DNA of 40,533 nt from a virus: positions 1 to 40,533 of IMG/VR virus record IMGVR_UViG_3300030419_003062; one strand, given 5' to 3'. Of this stretch, positions 22,865 through 38,200 are shown piece after piece (positions within the stretch are counted from its first letter, which is position 1; each line of letters starts with the position of its first letter). The notes under the pieces were generated by a model. The model worked only from the letters and a program-made list of their open reading frames with translations, was not told the DNA's origin and searched no databases. Position numbers and translations under genes: made by a program.

Positions 22865-23232
22865 GCGCGGAGACACCAGAAGAATTTTGGTACGAGAACT
22901 TAGCTAAGTACCATAATATAGATCCTGTTGACGTTTTTCCACAAAACGTCACAGTTATTCTATTATCTAAAATGTCTAATAATGATGTAGCAGTTTTTAA
23001 AGGTTACTTAAAAAATGGTGATTCTATAGTTATAACATATCCATGTTCTAATCAACTTCTTAAAAATTTTGTCGGTATTGGTATAGGGGATTGTGACTAC
23101 AAAGCTGAGAATAGAGTACAAGTATTTGATTTAGATTATAATATGCCTATGGATGATGATTTTTTATTTAGTTTACTTGTTGATAGTCATGCTTGGGAAA
23201 TAAAAGAGTATGTGGATCTATCCGCTTATTAA
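22861..23232 (+). CDS. Hypothetical 123-aa protein
   Basis: Overlaps the glycosyltransferase by 4 nt (ATGA). Sequence MSAETPEEFWYENLAKYHNI at the start, then a beta-rich middle (VTVILLSKMSNNDVAVFKGY) and an acidic end. No known domain, signal or membrane helix. It ends 46 nt before the giant fibre gene; as last gene of the operon it could be an assembly or modification partner for the fibre, but nothing in the sequence proves that. Confidence 0.75.
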   Translation: MSAETPEEFWYENLAKYHNIDPVDVFPQNVTVILLSKMSNNDVAVFKGYLKNGDSIVITYPCSNQLLKNFVGIGIGDCDYKAENRVQVFDLDYNMPMDDDFLFSLLVDSHAWEIKEYVDLSAY

Positions 23233-23243
23233 CCTATAAAAAT

Positions 23244-23251
23244 CATAAATA
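23244..23251 (+). promoter_or_regulatory. T4-type late promoter for the giant fibre gene
   Basis: CATAAATA, 27 nt before the ATG at 23279, leaving room for a leader of about 22 nt that contains a ribosome-binding site. Confidence 0.6.
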
Positions 23252-23260
23252 ATTATATCA

Positions 23261-23268
23261 AAGGAAAG
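23261..23268 (+). promoter_or_regulatory. Shine-Dalgarno-like site of the giant fibre gene
   Basis: AAGGAAAG, ending about 10 nt before the ATG. It is the clearest purine-rich ribosome-binding site seen ahead of a late promoter-driven gene in the window; the other such genes have almost no leader. Confidence 0.6.
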
Positions 23269-23278
23269 TGAATTTGAT

Positions 23279-26200
23279 ATGGTTAATAAAGATTTTATTG
23301 TAAAAAAGGGTCTTGTTGTAGGAGGTTCTTCAGCAAATGGTAGTATATCCGCAGGAACAGCTACATTTCAAACAAGTTTAAGTACAGCTTCATTATCAAC
23401 TACATCTATAACTACTACCAGTGACAATGGTTTCACTGTATGTAGTAACGGTAGTGTTGGTATAGGAACAACTGTACCAACAGAAGCCCTAACCGTATCA
23501 GGTAACATAAGCGCATCAGGTACAGTATGTGCAGATGCCTTTAATTCCGTTACAGGTGGAGAATCTATATCATTTAATGATCCTGTTTTAGTAGTAGCTA
23601 ACTTATCTGCTCAAGAAGTATTTGGTTCTACATGTGTATGTACTCCTTTAGTTAGAGGTACATCTTGTGTTACATCTCCTATCTTAGAAGGTACCACTTG
23701 TGTAGATTCTCCATTCATTAAAGGTAGTGAGTGTGTATGTTCAGAAGTATTACACGGTACTGTTTGTGTTAATACGCCATTAGTTAAAGGATCAACATGT
23801 GTTGACACACCGGTGGTTTGGGGTAGTACTAAAGTTTGTTCACCATCAGTATGTGGTACTACAAGTGTATTATCTCCATTATTAAGTGGTACATCAATGT
23901 GCGCTGTTAGTGGTTACTTTACAGGTACTGGTGCAGTTCTAGTACCAGTTGGTACAACAGCACAAAGACCAACAGCTCAAGATGGTTTGTTACGTCTTAA
24001 TACAACTACTAATTCATTTGAAGGTTACCAAAATAGTAACTGGCAAGGCTTAGGTGGTGTTATTGATGTTGATCAAGACACATATGTTAGTACTGAAAAG
24101 ACATCCGATGATGATACTTTATTTTTCTATACATCTGGTGCAGAGAGAATGCGTATACTATCAGGTGGTAGTGTTGGTATAGGTACTAGTGCTCCTAATG
24201 AAGCTCTTACAATATCTGGTAATTTAAGTGCAAGTGGGGATATAATTTTATCTGAAGACCAAAGAATATATTTTGAAACAGATAAAACAACTTGGATTGA
24301 AACAGATTCTGTTGATAGATTAAGATTCGTTGCTGGTGGTCAGCAAATGTTACTATTAGACCAAGATGACAATAGAGTAAACATTGGATATGGAAGTAAA
24401 TTAGGGGTAGGGTTAGGTAATCATACAGCACCAAATGAAGCTTTAACTGTGTCGGGTAATATTAGTGCTGATGGTATAGTATATGCTGATGCATTTAATT
24501 CAAAGACAGGTGGTAGTGAGATTACTTTTAATGATAATGTTACATTGAGCGCTAATTTAACTGGAACTACTTTATGCGCTAGTACTAGTTTACTTTCACC
24601 GTTAGTATGCGGTACTACTAAAGTTTGTACACCATTAGTAGATACCACTTGCACTACAACTGCTGTATTATCTAGTTCTAGTGTATGTGGAACTGGTACA
24701 TCTTTGATATGTGGAGGGGCAATTTGTTCTACGGCAAGCGTTACAACACCTTTATTATCAGCTACAAATGTATGTGGTTACAGTAGTGTATGTGGTGCAA
24801 TAGTTAATGGTAGTACGTGCGTTACAACACCTTTATTATCATCTACTAATATTACTACTAGCGGTACACTCTCAGCAGATAAAGTATATGCTGCGGATGG
24901 TTTTTATCATTCTGATAATCAGAATAATTCCTATTTAAAGTTTCCAACTGGTGATAAAGTTCAGATAAATGCTGGTGGTGTAAACTTTCTATATGCATGG
25001 CAGAAAGATGCTGATGTTAATAAACTTATCTTCAATGATGATAATACTGATACTGATATTGTATTCAGAAGTGCTAATGGTTCAAATAATAAATTATTAT
25101 ATCTTGATGCAAGTGCAGATGCGATAGGTATAAAAACAGGTACTCCAAATGAAGCTCTTACGGTATCAGGTAATATAAGTGCGTCGGGTATAGTATATGC
25201 TGATGCATTTAATTCAAAGACAGGTGGTAGTGCAATAGAATTTAATGACCCAGTTACATTAAGCGGTAGTTTAACTGGTGTTACTGTGTGTGGTACTACT
25301 AGTTTACTTTCACCGTTAGTATGCGGTACTACTAAAGTTTGTACACCAACAGTACACGGTACAACATTAGTATGTGGTGCGACGGTATGTGGTAGTACAG
25401 CGGTTCATTCTCCATTAGTATGTGGTACGACAAGCGTTAACACGCCAATATTAAATGGTAGTAGTTGTGCTGTAGCACCTCTATTATCAGCTACAAATGT
25501 ATGTGGTTACAGTAGTGTGTGTGGTGCAATAGTTAATGGTAGTACATGTGTTACAACACCGCATCTATCAGCAACTAGCCTGTGTGTAGGTACTCTCAGT
25601 GGAGATGGTAGCGCTCTTACTAATATTGCTACTACATTAAGTGCAGCAGGTGATTCTGGTACAGGCTCTATATGCTTAAAAACACAATCATTTACAATAG
25701 CTGGTACATCAAATGAGATTGAAACTAGTGCATCTAGTCAAACAGTAACAATTGGATTACCAAGCGCTGTATCAGTTACTACTAGCCTTTCATCGCCAAT
25801 TATTGGTGGTAGTACTTGTGTTGATTCGCCGTTAGTAAAAGGTACGACTTGTGTAACATCTCCTCTTGTATGTGGTACTACAAGTGTTAACACTCCTATA
25901 TTAAATGGTAGTAGTTGCGCTGTAGCGCCTTTATTATCTGCAACAAATGTTTATACTGGAGGTAGTGTTGGTGTTGGTACAACTACACCAAATGAGGCTC
26001 TTACGGTATCAGGTAATGTTAGTGCTACTGGTACAGTATATGCTGATGCATTTAATTCAAAGACGGGTGGTACTGCTATTAATTTTAATGATGATATTAC
26101 ATTAGCAGGTGATATAACTGGTACAACAGGAAACTTTACAACAAGCTTAAGTGCTGCAGCCCTCAGTGGTGCAGCTGGTGCTGGTGTTACAACTGGGGCA

Positions 26201-29200
26201 ACAATTTCACTTGCTGGTGATCTAGGTGGTTCGGTTAATTTAGATACATTAGATGGTACAAAGACATTAACAGCAACTATACAAGCTAATAGTGTTGCTC
26301 TCGCGACAGACACTACAGGTAATTATGTTCAATCGTTAGCTTTAAATACAACAACACCTTCATTGACAGGTTCTAGTTTAGCAGCAGCTGAAGGTAATAC
26401 TATAACAGGTCTTGGATTATCTGCTACAGGAGTTACTGCTGGTAGTTATGGTAGTACAACTGCCATTCCAGTTGTTACTGTATTAGAAGATGGTAGATTG
26501 TCAAGCATAAGTACATCGACAATTTCAACTACACTCAGTGCTGCAGGAGATTCTGGTACTGGTACAGTAGGGTTAGGTTCACAATCACTTACAATAGCTG
26601 GTACATCGAATGAGATTGAAACTAGTGCGTCAGGACAAACTGTTACAGTTGGATTACCAAGTGCAGTTTCGGTTACTACTAGTCTTTCATCACCGGCTTT
26701 ATCTGGTACTAATGTGTGTGGTAGTACATCTCTTCTTTCACCGTTAGTATGTGGTACAACTAAAGTATGTACACCGACAGTGCACGGTACAACGTTAGTA
26801 TGTGGTGCAACAGTTTGTGGTAGTACAGCTGTACATTCACCGTTAGTATGTGGTACGACTAAAGTATGTACACCAACAGTGCATGGCACTACATTAGTCT
26901 GTGGTGCAACAGTTTGTGCTAGTAGTAATCTTTATACAAATGGTAAGGTCGGTATATGTAATACTAACCCTAATCATGCATTATCAGTTACAGGTAATCT
27001 TAGTGCTACAGGTGATGCGTTTATTGATGGCGACTTAACTGTATGTGGAGAAGTTGAATATACAAACAGTACAGTTACATCTACTACAACAGCTTTTGAA
27101 GATAACTTCTTATTACAATCTACCGACTCTGGTTCAAGTGGTGCACCTGATATTACATTGTATAGAAATTCATCTACACCAGCTAATGATGATGACTTAG
27201 GTAACATTTTATTTAGAGGTAGGAATGATAATTCACAAGATGTAGAGTATGCTCAGATTTTAACTGATATTGTTGACGTTGCTGATGGTAGTGAGGATGC
27301 TAAGATTAGATTCTTAACTATGAAGGCTGGTACTCTGACTGATACCTTAGCAATGGATAGAGGCTTAGTTGGTATTGGAACTACCTCTCCAAATGTTAAT
27401 TTTCATGTTGAAACGAGTGTAGCAGACGTTCTCTCTAAATTTATTAACACAGATACAACAAACGGGCATGGGTTACTAATTAAGGCTGGTGGTTCTGCAA
27501 GTGATAAATACATAGCTACTTTTAGAGATGCTGCAAATAATACTAGATTACATTTATTAGCTGACGGTAGTGTTGGTGTTGGTACTACTGCACCAAATGA
27601 AAAGCTTACAGTGTCAGGTAGCTTGAGTGCTAGTACATCTGTTCTTTCTCCATTAGTATGTGGTACGACTAAAGTATGTACACCGACAGTGCATGGCACT
27701 ACATTGGTGTGTGGTGCTACAGTTTGTGGTAGTACAGTTATGGTGGCACCTAGTGCTTGTGTTACTACTTTATCAGCTACTAATGTTTATACAGCAGGTA
27801 GTGTTGGTATAGGAACTGCTACCCCGGGAGCCACTCTACATGTTAGAAGCGCAGCTGAGCTAAACGCCACATTTGAAAGTAGTGATAGCGGATCAAGAAT
27901 ATTAGTAAAAGATGACGATACCAATACCTATATTAACGCTGCGGATAATGTTGCTTCTATAGGTCAAAATGTTGGGCTCAATACTTCTAACCTAAATATT
28001 TTATCTAATGGTAGTGTTGGTCTAGGAACGATTAATCCTAATGAGAAGCTCACTGTCTCAGGAAATATTAGTGCAAGTGGTATAGTATATGCTGATGCAT
28101 TTAATTCAGTAACAGGTGGTACTGCAATAGATTTTAATGACAATATTGACTTAGCAGGTAACCTTACATTGAGTGGTCATGTTAGCGCTAATGGTGGTTA
28201 TTGTAGCGATAGTGTTTATAGTACTAAATTTGGTACAAATGCTTTATGCTCTCAGACCGGTGGTCTACAAAATTCTGCTTTTGGTCACCAAGCTTTAGAA
28301 GCAACAAATTCTGGTAAGTATAATGCTGCAGTAGGTTATAAGACTTTATCTTGTAACACAACAGGTTGTCATAATACCGGTGTTGGTATGAATTCTTTAA
28401 GAGCTAACACAACAGCTAAGTATAATACTGCTGTTGGTTCTTATTCCTTAACTGCTAACACAACAGGTGAGCGTAATGTTGCGGTGGGTTATACAACTTT
28501 AAAATGTAACACAACAGGTGCTAAGAATACTGCTCTTGGTAATAAAGCTTTATGTCTTAACACAACCGGTTATGAGAATACAGCTAGTGGTTATAAAGCT
28601 ATGTGTTTAAGTACAACGGGTATTAGAAATACTGCTAGTGGTTCTTATGCTTTAGCATATACTTCAACCGGTTCTTGTAATTCTGGTTTTGGTGCGTATT
28701 CTTTAAAAACAAACACAACAGGTAATTTTAATACTGCTAGTGGCTATCGAGCATTATTTTCCAACACAACATCCTCATACAACGTAGCAGTTGGTGGGTG
28801 TGCTTTATATACTCAAACAACTGGTTGTCGCAATGTTGGTGTCGGCTATTGGGCTTTAAGATATAACACAACAGGTTGTCATAATACTGCTAGTGGTAAC
28901 TACTCTTTACATTCTAATACAACTGGTTGCGAGAATGTAAGTACTGGTTATAAATCTCTAAAATCCAACACAACAGGTAATAGAAATACAGCGAGTGGTT
29001 ATCTTGCTTTATGTTCTAACACAACAGGTGCTAATAATACTGCGAGTAGTTATGCTGCTTTAAAATTTAATACGACAGGTTGTTTGAATGTTGCTACTGG
29101 TTATCAGGCTTTAATAAACAACACAACGGCTTCATCCAACACAGCATTTGGTGCATGTACTTTATATGCTAATACAACAGGTGCTAAGAATGTTGGTGTT

Positions 29201-32200
29201 GGTTTTAGAGCTTTAAAATCTAACACAACAGGTAGTTTTAATATTGCTACTGGTGTGGATGCCATGTACAATAACACAACCGGTAGTAATAATACAGCTA
29301 GTGGTTATTATGCACTAGGAAATAACACAACCGCTTCTAACAACACAGCTGTTGGTCATATTGCTTTAGCTAAAAGTACAACAGGTGCTTGTAATGCTGC
29401 GTTCGGTCGTAGTTCTATGTACTGTAATACAACAGGTGCTCTTAATACTGCTAGTGGAGCGTATTCCTTAAAATCTAACACAACAGGTAATTGTAATGCA
29501 GCATTTGGTTCTTATTCTTTATATACTAACACAACAGGTACTGATAATATTGCTGTTGGTCGTAGTGCTTTAGGATCTAACACAGCAGGCTGTTTGAATG
29601 TTGCTGTTGGTAAACAAGCATTAAACCAAAACACAACAGCTTCATGTAACACAGCAATTGGTGCATGTTCTTTATATGCTAATACAACAGGTGCTAACAA
29701 TACTGGTGTAGGTTATAAAGCTTTAGTAGCTAACACTTGTGGAAATAAGAACGCCGCTTTTGGTGATTACGCTTTATGTAAAAATACAACAGGTGGATGT
29801 AATGTTGCTATGGGTTGTGTGTCGTTGCTATCTAACACTACAGGTAATTATAATAGTGCTATTGGTATTGGTGCCTTACAAAATAACACAACAGCTGCTC
29901 AAAACACTGCTATGGGATATAGGTCTTTATATTCTAATACAACAGGGGCTTGTAATACTGCTGTTGGTCCTCAATCTTTATATAGTAACACAACAGCTAA
30001 TAATAACACAGCAGTTGGTGCATGTACTTTATATGCTAATACTACTGGTGCTAAGAATGTTGGTGTTGGTTTTAGAGCTTTAAAAGCTAACACAACAGGT
30101 AGTTGGAATACTGCCAGTGGTGTTTATGCTTTAGATTCTAATACAACTGGTAATTTAAATACAGCATTTGGTTATTGTTCTACAGGTAGTAACACAACAG
30201 GTTGGGGTAATGCTGGCTTCGGGGCTAAGGCATTAATGTGTAACGCAACAGGTTGTAAAAATACTGCTAGTGGTTATGGAGCTTTATGTCTTAACACACA
30301 TAATGCTAACACAGCATATGGTTATTTAGCTATGCGCGAGAACACATCCGGTACATATAACACAGGAGTTGGTATCGAAGCTGTAAATAAAAATACAACA
30401 GCTCATTACACTACAGGTTTTGGTGCTTGGGCCTTAAAATCTAACACAACAGGAGCACAAAATACAGCTAGTGGTTATGGGTCGTTAAGAGACAATACAA
30501 CAGCTTCTAAGAATTCAGCTTTTGGTTATCAATCCATACAGCTTAACACTACAGGTCATACTAATACCGGTATTGGAAATATAGCTCTCAAAAATAATAC
30601 AACAGGTAATTATAACACTGCTGTCGGCATGGGTGCGTTAACTTTTAACACAACCGGTGCTATGAATACTGCTAGTGGCCGGTATGCTTTAAGAACTAAT
30701 ACAACAGGTGCATGTAACACTACCCATGGTAGTCACTCCTTATACAGTAATACGACAGGTTGTCTGAATACTGCAAGTGGTGCTTATGCTTTAAGAGCTA
30801 ACACAACAGCCTCATACAACACAGCATATGGTGCATGTACTTTATATGCTAATACTACAGGTGCTAATAATACAGCAGTTGGTTTTAGGGCTTTAGTAGC
30901 TAATACCTGTGGAAATAAGAACGCCGCTTTTGGTAATTGTGCTTTATGTAGTAATACTACAGGTTCAAATAATGTTGCGATGGGTTGTGTAGCGTTACTA
31001 TCTAACTCGACAGGTAGTTATAATAGTGCTGTTGGTGTTGCGTCGCTTGAGGCTAATACTACAGGTGCTTGTAATACAGCTAGTGGTTATAGGGCTTTAT
31101 ATGTCAACACAACAGGTACTAGAAATACTGCTTTTGGAACTTTATCTTTACTTAGTAACACAACAGCCAGTTACAACACAGTAGTAGGTGCATGTGCTTT
31201 ATATGCTAACACAACAGGCCCAGCTAATACTGCACATGGTTATAAGGCTTTATTATCTAATACAACAGGTGGTTGTAATACTTCTAGTGGATATCAATCC
31301 TTAAGAAATAATACAACAGGTTCTCTTAATACTGCTAGCGGTGCATGTGCCTTATATACTAACACAACAGGTGGTTGGAATACTGCTACTGGCTCAAACG
31401 CTTTAAAATCTAACACAACAGGTACAAATAATACTGCTAGTGGTTATGAGGCTTTAAGAAATAACACAACAGGTTGTTTAAATACTGCAACAGGTAACAA
31501 ATCTTTACTTAGCAATACAACTGGATGTAGTAATACTGCAACAGGTAATAAGGCTTTATGTACTAACACAACAGGTTGTGATAATACTGCAACTGGAGCC
31601 GCTGTTTTAAAACTCAACACAACAGGTTGTAGAAATACTGGTAGCGGTTATGCTGCTTTAAGGTCTAACACAACTGGTTGCTCTAATATAGCAAGTGGTT
31701 ATACAGCTTTATATACTAATACAACTGGTTATTATAATAATGCATATGGTCATGCTAGTTTGTATTATAACTCAACTGGTAATAGTAATAGTGGTATGGG
31801 TAACCATTCTCTATTTAAAAATACAACAGGTTGTCTTAATGTTGCTATCGGTCGAGATGCGTTATATGAAAACACGACAGCTAATGAAAATACAGCAGTT
31901 GGTGCATGTTCTTTATATGCTAATACAACAGGTACGAAAGTTACGGCTGTTGGTTTTAAGGCTTTAGCAGCTAATACTTGTGGTAATAATAATACTGCTG
32001 TCGGTCATATTGCTTTAAATAAAAATACAACTGGTAGTAATAATACAGCAGTTGGTCGCTATTCTTTAGAAGCTAATACAACCGGTATTCAGAACACTGC
32101 TAGTGGTACATATTCTAATGGTTATAACACAACAGGTGATAAAAACACTTCTCTTGGTTATGCCGCTTTAATGAAGAACACAACAGCGGATTCTAATACA

Positions 32201-35200
32201 GCACTCGGTCATACGGCACTGTATGAAAACTTAACAGGTCAGTATAATACTGCTAGTGGTTTTGAGGCTTTAAAGAAAAATACAACTGGTAATAATAATA
32301 CTGCTACTGGTGTTCTTGCTTTATGTTCTAACACAACAGGTTCTGAGAATACAGCGGCTGGTCAGAGAGCGCTTCTCACTAACACAACAGGAGCAGAAAA
32401 CGTAGCAATTGGTTCAAGTGCGTTGAGACTTAACACAACAGGTGATTGTAATGTTGGAGTTGGTTTTGAATCTTTAAAAAATACCACAACAGCTAATAAG
32501 AACACAGCAGTTGGTGCATGTTCTTTATATGCTAATACAACTGGTACAGATAACACAGCTAGTGGAGCTTATTCGTTACAAGCCAACACATCAGGTTGTA
32601 GAAATACAGCTAGTGGTAACGAAGCTTTAAAAAATAACACTACAGGGTGTGAGAATGTAGCAGTTGGTTATTCAGGATTACGATTATCCACAACAGGTTG
32701 TTTTAATACTGCTATTGGTTCTCAAGCTTTAGATAAAAGCACAACAGGCTGTTATAATAACGCTGGTGGTTACAAAGGTCTTTTTTGTAACACAACTGGT
32801 CATCGTAATACTGCTACTGGTGCTTTTGCGATATATGCTAATACAACAGGTTACTATAATAGTGGTACTGGTTATGCTGCTTTGTATGGTAATACAACAG
32901 GTACTCTTAATACAGCTAGTGGTTATCAAGCTTTAAGATCCAACACAACAGCTGCATATAACACAGCAGTTGGTGCATGTTCTTTATATGCTAACACAAC
33001 AGGTGATAGTAATACTGGTGTTGGTTTTAGAGCTTTAAAAGCTAATACATGTGGTAGTTGGAATACTGCTAGTGGTATGTATGCTTTAGGTTCTAATACA
33101 ACAGGTGGTAAAAACACAGCAGTTGGTTATAGAGCTTTATGTTCTAACACAACAGCTGATTACAATACTGGTATTGGTTGGCGGGCTTTACTAGCTAACA
33201 CAACCGGTGCTAGAAATACTGCTACTGGTATGTATGCTTTACACTCTAACACAACAGGTGCTTGTAATACTGCTAGTGGTAGTTATTCGTTATATGCTAA
33301 TACTACAGCCAGTTCTAATACTGCTCATGGTTATTATGCTTTAAAATCTAATACTACAGGTTCTGAGAACACAGCTGTAGGTAAAGCTAGTCTGTGTGCT
33401 AACACAACAGGTGGATCTAATACTGCTATTGGTGTAGAGGCTTTACAAAAGAACACAACAGGTAGTAATAATGTAGCTTTAGGTAAATTAGCTTTGAACT
33501 ACAATACAACAGCAGGTAGTAATGTAGCTACTGGTTATCAGACTTTAAGAGTTAATACAACAGGTGCTTCTAATACTGCTACTGGTCATGCTGTGTTGTG
33601 TAGTAATACAACAGGCACTTTGAATACTGCTAGTGGGTTTGAGTCCTTAAGAGCTAACACAACGGCCTCATACAACACAGCATATGGTGCATGTACTTTA
33701 TTTGCTAATACTACAGGTGCATCTAATACTGGTGTTGGTTTTAAGGCTTTAGTTACTAATACAACCGGTGATGATAATACTGCTAGTGGTAAGTATGCCT
33801 TACAGCTTAACACAACAGGTAATAAAAATACGGCCGTTGGTAATTGTGCTTTACAAAATAACACAACAGGTGTTAGAAATACTGCCTTTGGGCGAGGGGC
33901 ACTACTTACTAGTACAACATCTAGTTATAACACAGGGATAGGACAGAATGCTAATTATTATCAAACTACAGGTTCTCAGAATACTAGTATTGGATCTCAC
34001 GCTGCGTTTAAAACTACAACAGGTTATAATAATGTTGCTAGCGGTTTCGTTGCTTTGTGTGCTAATACAACTGGTTTTGCAAATACTGCTATTGGTAAGT
34101 CGGCCATACAAAATAACACAACAGGTTGTTTTAATACAGCAGTAGGTACGTGTGCTTTACGCGATAACACAACAGCTTGTAAAAATGTAGCAGTAGGTGC
34201 ATGTGCTTTATTTTCTAATACTACAGCTAATTCGAATGTAGCGATTGGGTACTCGAGTTTATGCTGTACTACAACAGGTGATAAAAATACTGCTACCGGT
34301 GTTTGGTCGATGTGGAAAAATTCGACAGGTAATAATAATACAGCTAGTGGTTATTATGCTTTAGCTCAGAATACGACAGGATGTCGTAATATAGCGATTG
34401 GTGCATGTTCATTATTTTCTAACTCAACAGCCAATTACAACACAGCAGTTGGTGTATGTTCTTTATATGCTAATACTACAGGTGCTAGGAATGTTGCAGT
34501 TGGCTCTTTCGCATTACAAGATAATACAAGTGGTTGTTATAATGCAGCATTTGGATACAATACCCTAGGAAATAATACAACAGGTGGTTGTAATACTGCT
34601 AGTGGTTATAAAGCTTTAGAAACTAACACAACAGGTTCTAGAAATACAGGACTGGGTTTTTGTGCTTTAGCAGCTAATACAACTGCTAATAACAATACCG
34701 CAGTTGGGGAAGCAGCTTTAAAAGCTAACACAACTGGTAGTTATAATACAGGTATTGGTAGAAATTCTTTAACATCTACTACAACAGGTACTTGTAATAC
34801 TGGTTTAGGTTATGGTTCTTTAAATGCTAATACTACTGGTTGTATGAATAATGCCATTGGAGTTAACGCAATGGAATGTAATACTACAGGTTGTCGTAAC
34901 GTCGCGTTAGGTAATAATGCTTTATATGCTAATACAACCGGTCTTTATAATACTGCTACAGGTACATGTTCATTGTACGCTAATACGCAAGGTCACAATA
35001 ATATTGGAACTGGTTTCATGTCACTGCTAAATAATACAACCGGTTGTTATAATAGTGCGCTTGGTTCGTATGTTTTATGTGGTAATACTACCGGTTGCTA
35101 TAATACAGCTACCGGTTATCAAGCTTTATTTACAAACACAACAGCTTCCCACAACACAGCAGTTGGTACATGTTCTTTATTTGCTAATACAACCGGTCAA

Positions 35201-38200
35201 CAAAATACTGCTAGCGGCTATAGTGCTTTAAAAGCTAACACAACAGGTTCAAAAAACACAGCATTTGGTGCATGTACTTTATATGCTAATACAACAGGTG
35301 CTACTAATACTGCAAGTGGTTATGCAGCTTTGTGTGCTAATACATGTGGTGATAATAATACTGCAGTTGGAGCATATTCTTTACGAGCTAATACAACAGC
35401 CTCCGGTAATACTGCTGTAGGTAGAGAAGCTTTAAGATCAGCAACGTCAGGTGGTCAAAATACTGGTATTGGTCTGCAAGCTGGTTACAGCATCACTACT
35501 GGTTATCAAAACACTGCTATAGGTGAGACTGCATTGTATGCTACTACAACCGGTCAAAGAAATACAGCAAGTGGTTATAGAGCTTTATTTAATAACACTA
35601 CTGGTAGTGGTTCTGTTGCACTCGGTGCATGTGCTTTATGTGGTACTACAACTGCTGGTAATAATATTGCTATAGGTAGAGGTGCTATGAGAAGCAATAC
35701 TACTGGTAGTATTAATAGTGCAAGTGGTTATAAATCCTTGTACGCTAACACAACCGGTACACATAACGCCGTTCATGGTTATGAAGCTATGTGTAAGAAT
35801 ACAACCGGTGGTTATAATACTGCAATCGGTACATGCGCTTTATTTGCTAATATAACAGGTGATAGTAATACTGGTGTAGGTTATAGAGCTTTAAAAGCTA
35901 ATACAACTGGTTGTTGTAATACTGCTATTGGATTATGCGCTGGGTTTGTAAATACAACCGGTCATTGTAATGTTTATATTGGTAGGGGAGCTAATCCAAA
36001 TGCATCTGGTTTAAATAATACTGTAGTTATAGGTGTTGGTGCACAAGCTACAGCAACTAATGATTTTATATTAGGGAACTCTAGTCATGTACTTGACATA
36101 CCTAGTGCTAAACTTAAGATAGGTGGTAGTGCTGGTAGTAATGGTCAGGTTCTTACTACAGATGGTGCTGGCGGTGTTAGCTGGACCACGACAGACTTTA
36201 CAGGTACTGGTACAGTAACACTTTCAGCATGTCAGAATACATCTGCTGGTACTGCAGCTGGTAGTTCTTTGAATACAAGTGGAGGTTCCATAGCATGTCA
36301 GAATACTGCATATGGTTTTAATGCTTTAAAACTTACTACATCAGGTTGTTATAATAATGCCTTTGGTGCTTGTGCATTAGATTCAAACACATCAGGTTGT
36401 AATAACACAGCAGTTGGTGCATCTGCCCTGCAAGCTAATACAACTGGTTGCTTTAATGATGCATTTGGTCATGGTAGTTTACTGTCTAATTCGACTGGTA
36501 AATATAATACCGGTATCGGATCATATGCTGTACTGGCTAATACAGATGGTTGTAGTAATGCTGGAGTAGGTTACGCTGCTTTGTATTGTAATACAACAGG
36601 AGATGCTAATACTGCTGTGGGTGAAGGCGCCATGTATAAAAATACTACAGGGTGTTATGGTGTAGGAGTTGGTCACGGTGCATTATCTTGTAACACAACA
36701 GGGGCAGAAAACGTTGCTGTTGGTCGTCGATCATTATATCTTAATACAACTGGACATTCTAATACTGCTACTGGTTCATGTGCTTTATATGACAACACAA
36801 CAGGTTGTTTCAATCAAGCGTTTGGCAAGAGAGCATTAACTAACAACACTACAGGTTGTCATAATGTAGCTATTGGTACAGATGCTTTATTTGGTAATAC
36901 AACTGGTAGTTGGAACACTGCAAGTGGTTATTATGCATTAGGTGTTGGTGCTGCTGGTTGTGAAAATACTGCTATGGGATTCAAATCTGGTATGGGTGTT
37001 AATGGTGGTAAGTATAACTCTGCATTTGGTTTTTGTTCTTTACAGGCTACTGGTACAAAATGTCTTAACACTGCTATTGGTCATAAATCAATGGCAGCTC
37101 TTACAACTGGTTGTAATAATACTGGTCTTGGTTATGGTTCGTTATGTGCTGCTACAACTGCCTGTGACAATACCGCTACTGGTTATGGTGCATTAGGTGC
37201 TCTAACAACAGGTAGTTCAAACGTCGCGTCGGGTTATAGTTCTGGTAATGCAATTACTACCGGGGTACGTAATACAGCAATGGGGCATGCATCGTTAAAT
37301 AAAAACACAACTGGTCACGATAATGTTGCAATTGGTAGACAAGCTATGGGTTGTAATACAACAGCTGCTTATAATACAGTAGTTGGGGCTTGTGCAATGT
37401 TTTGTAATACAACAACAGGTGATGCTTCAGTTGCTATAGGATTCAAAGCTCTCCATACCAATTCAACTGGTAAATGTAATACAGCTGTAGGTTTTTGCGC
37501 TTCATATTCTAACACAACTGGTTGTTATAATACAGCTAGTGGTTATGCTGCTATGAAATCCAACACAACAGGAAAATATAGCGATGCATATGGTTCATTT
37601 AGTTTAACAGCTAGTGTAACTGGTACAGAGAACTCAGCATTTGGTTATGCTTCTTTAAAATGTAATACTTGTGGTAGTTATAATGCTGCGCATGGTACTT
37701 CATCTTTATATTCTAATACAACAGGTTGTTATAATACCGCAGTTGGTCATAGCGCTGTACTCTTGAACACTACTGGTTGTTATAATACAGGTCTGGGTCA
37801 TCACGCTTTATATACTAACACAAGCGGTAATCATAATACAGCAATTGGTATGTATGCTAATAATAATAACACAACTGGTAGTTTTAATGTAGGTGTTGGT
37901 AACTATGCATTACAACTCACCACAACAGCTAGTTATAATGTCGCTATGGGTTATGGTGCTGTATTAAACAACACAACAGGTGCTAATAATACTGGAATTG
38001 GTCACAATGCTTTAGTTGCTAACACAACAGCTAGTAATAATACAGCAGTTGGTATGAAAGCTTTATGTACCGCTACAACAGGTGGTAGTAATGTTGCCGT
38101 TGGTGGTAATGCTTTAAGAGCCCTCACGACAGGTAATAGTAATACTGCTCTTGGTACAATGTCTGGGTATTACTTTACAACTGGATGTGAAAATACATCA

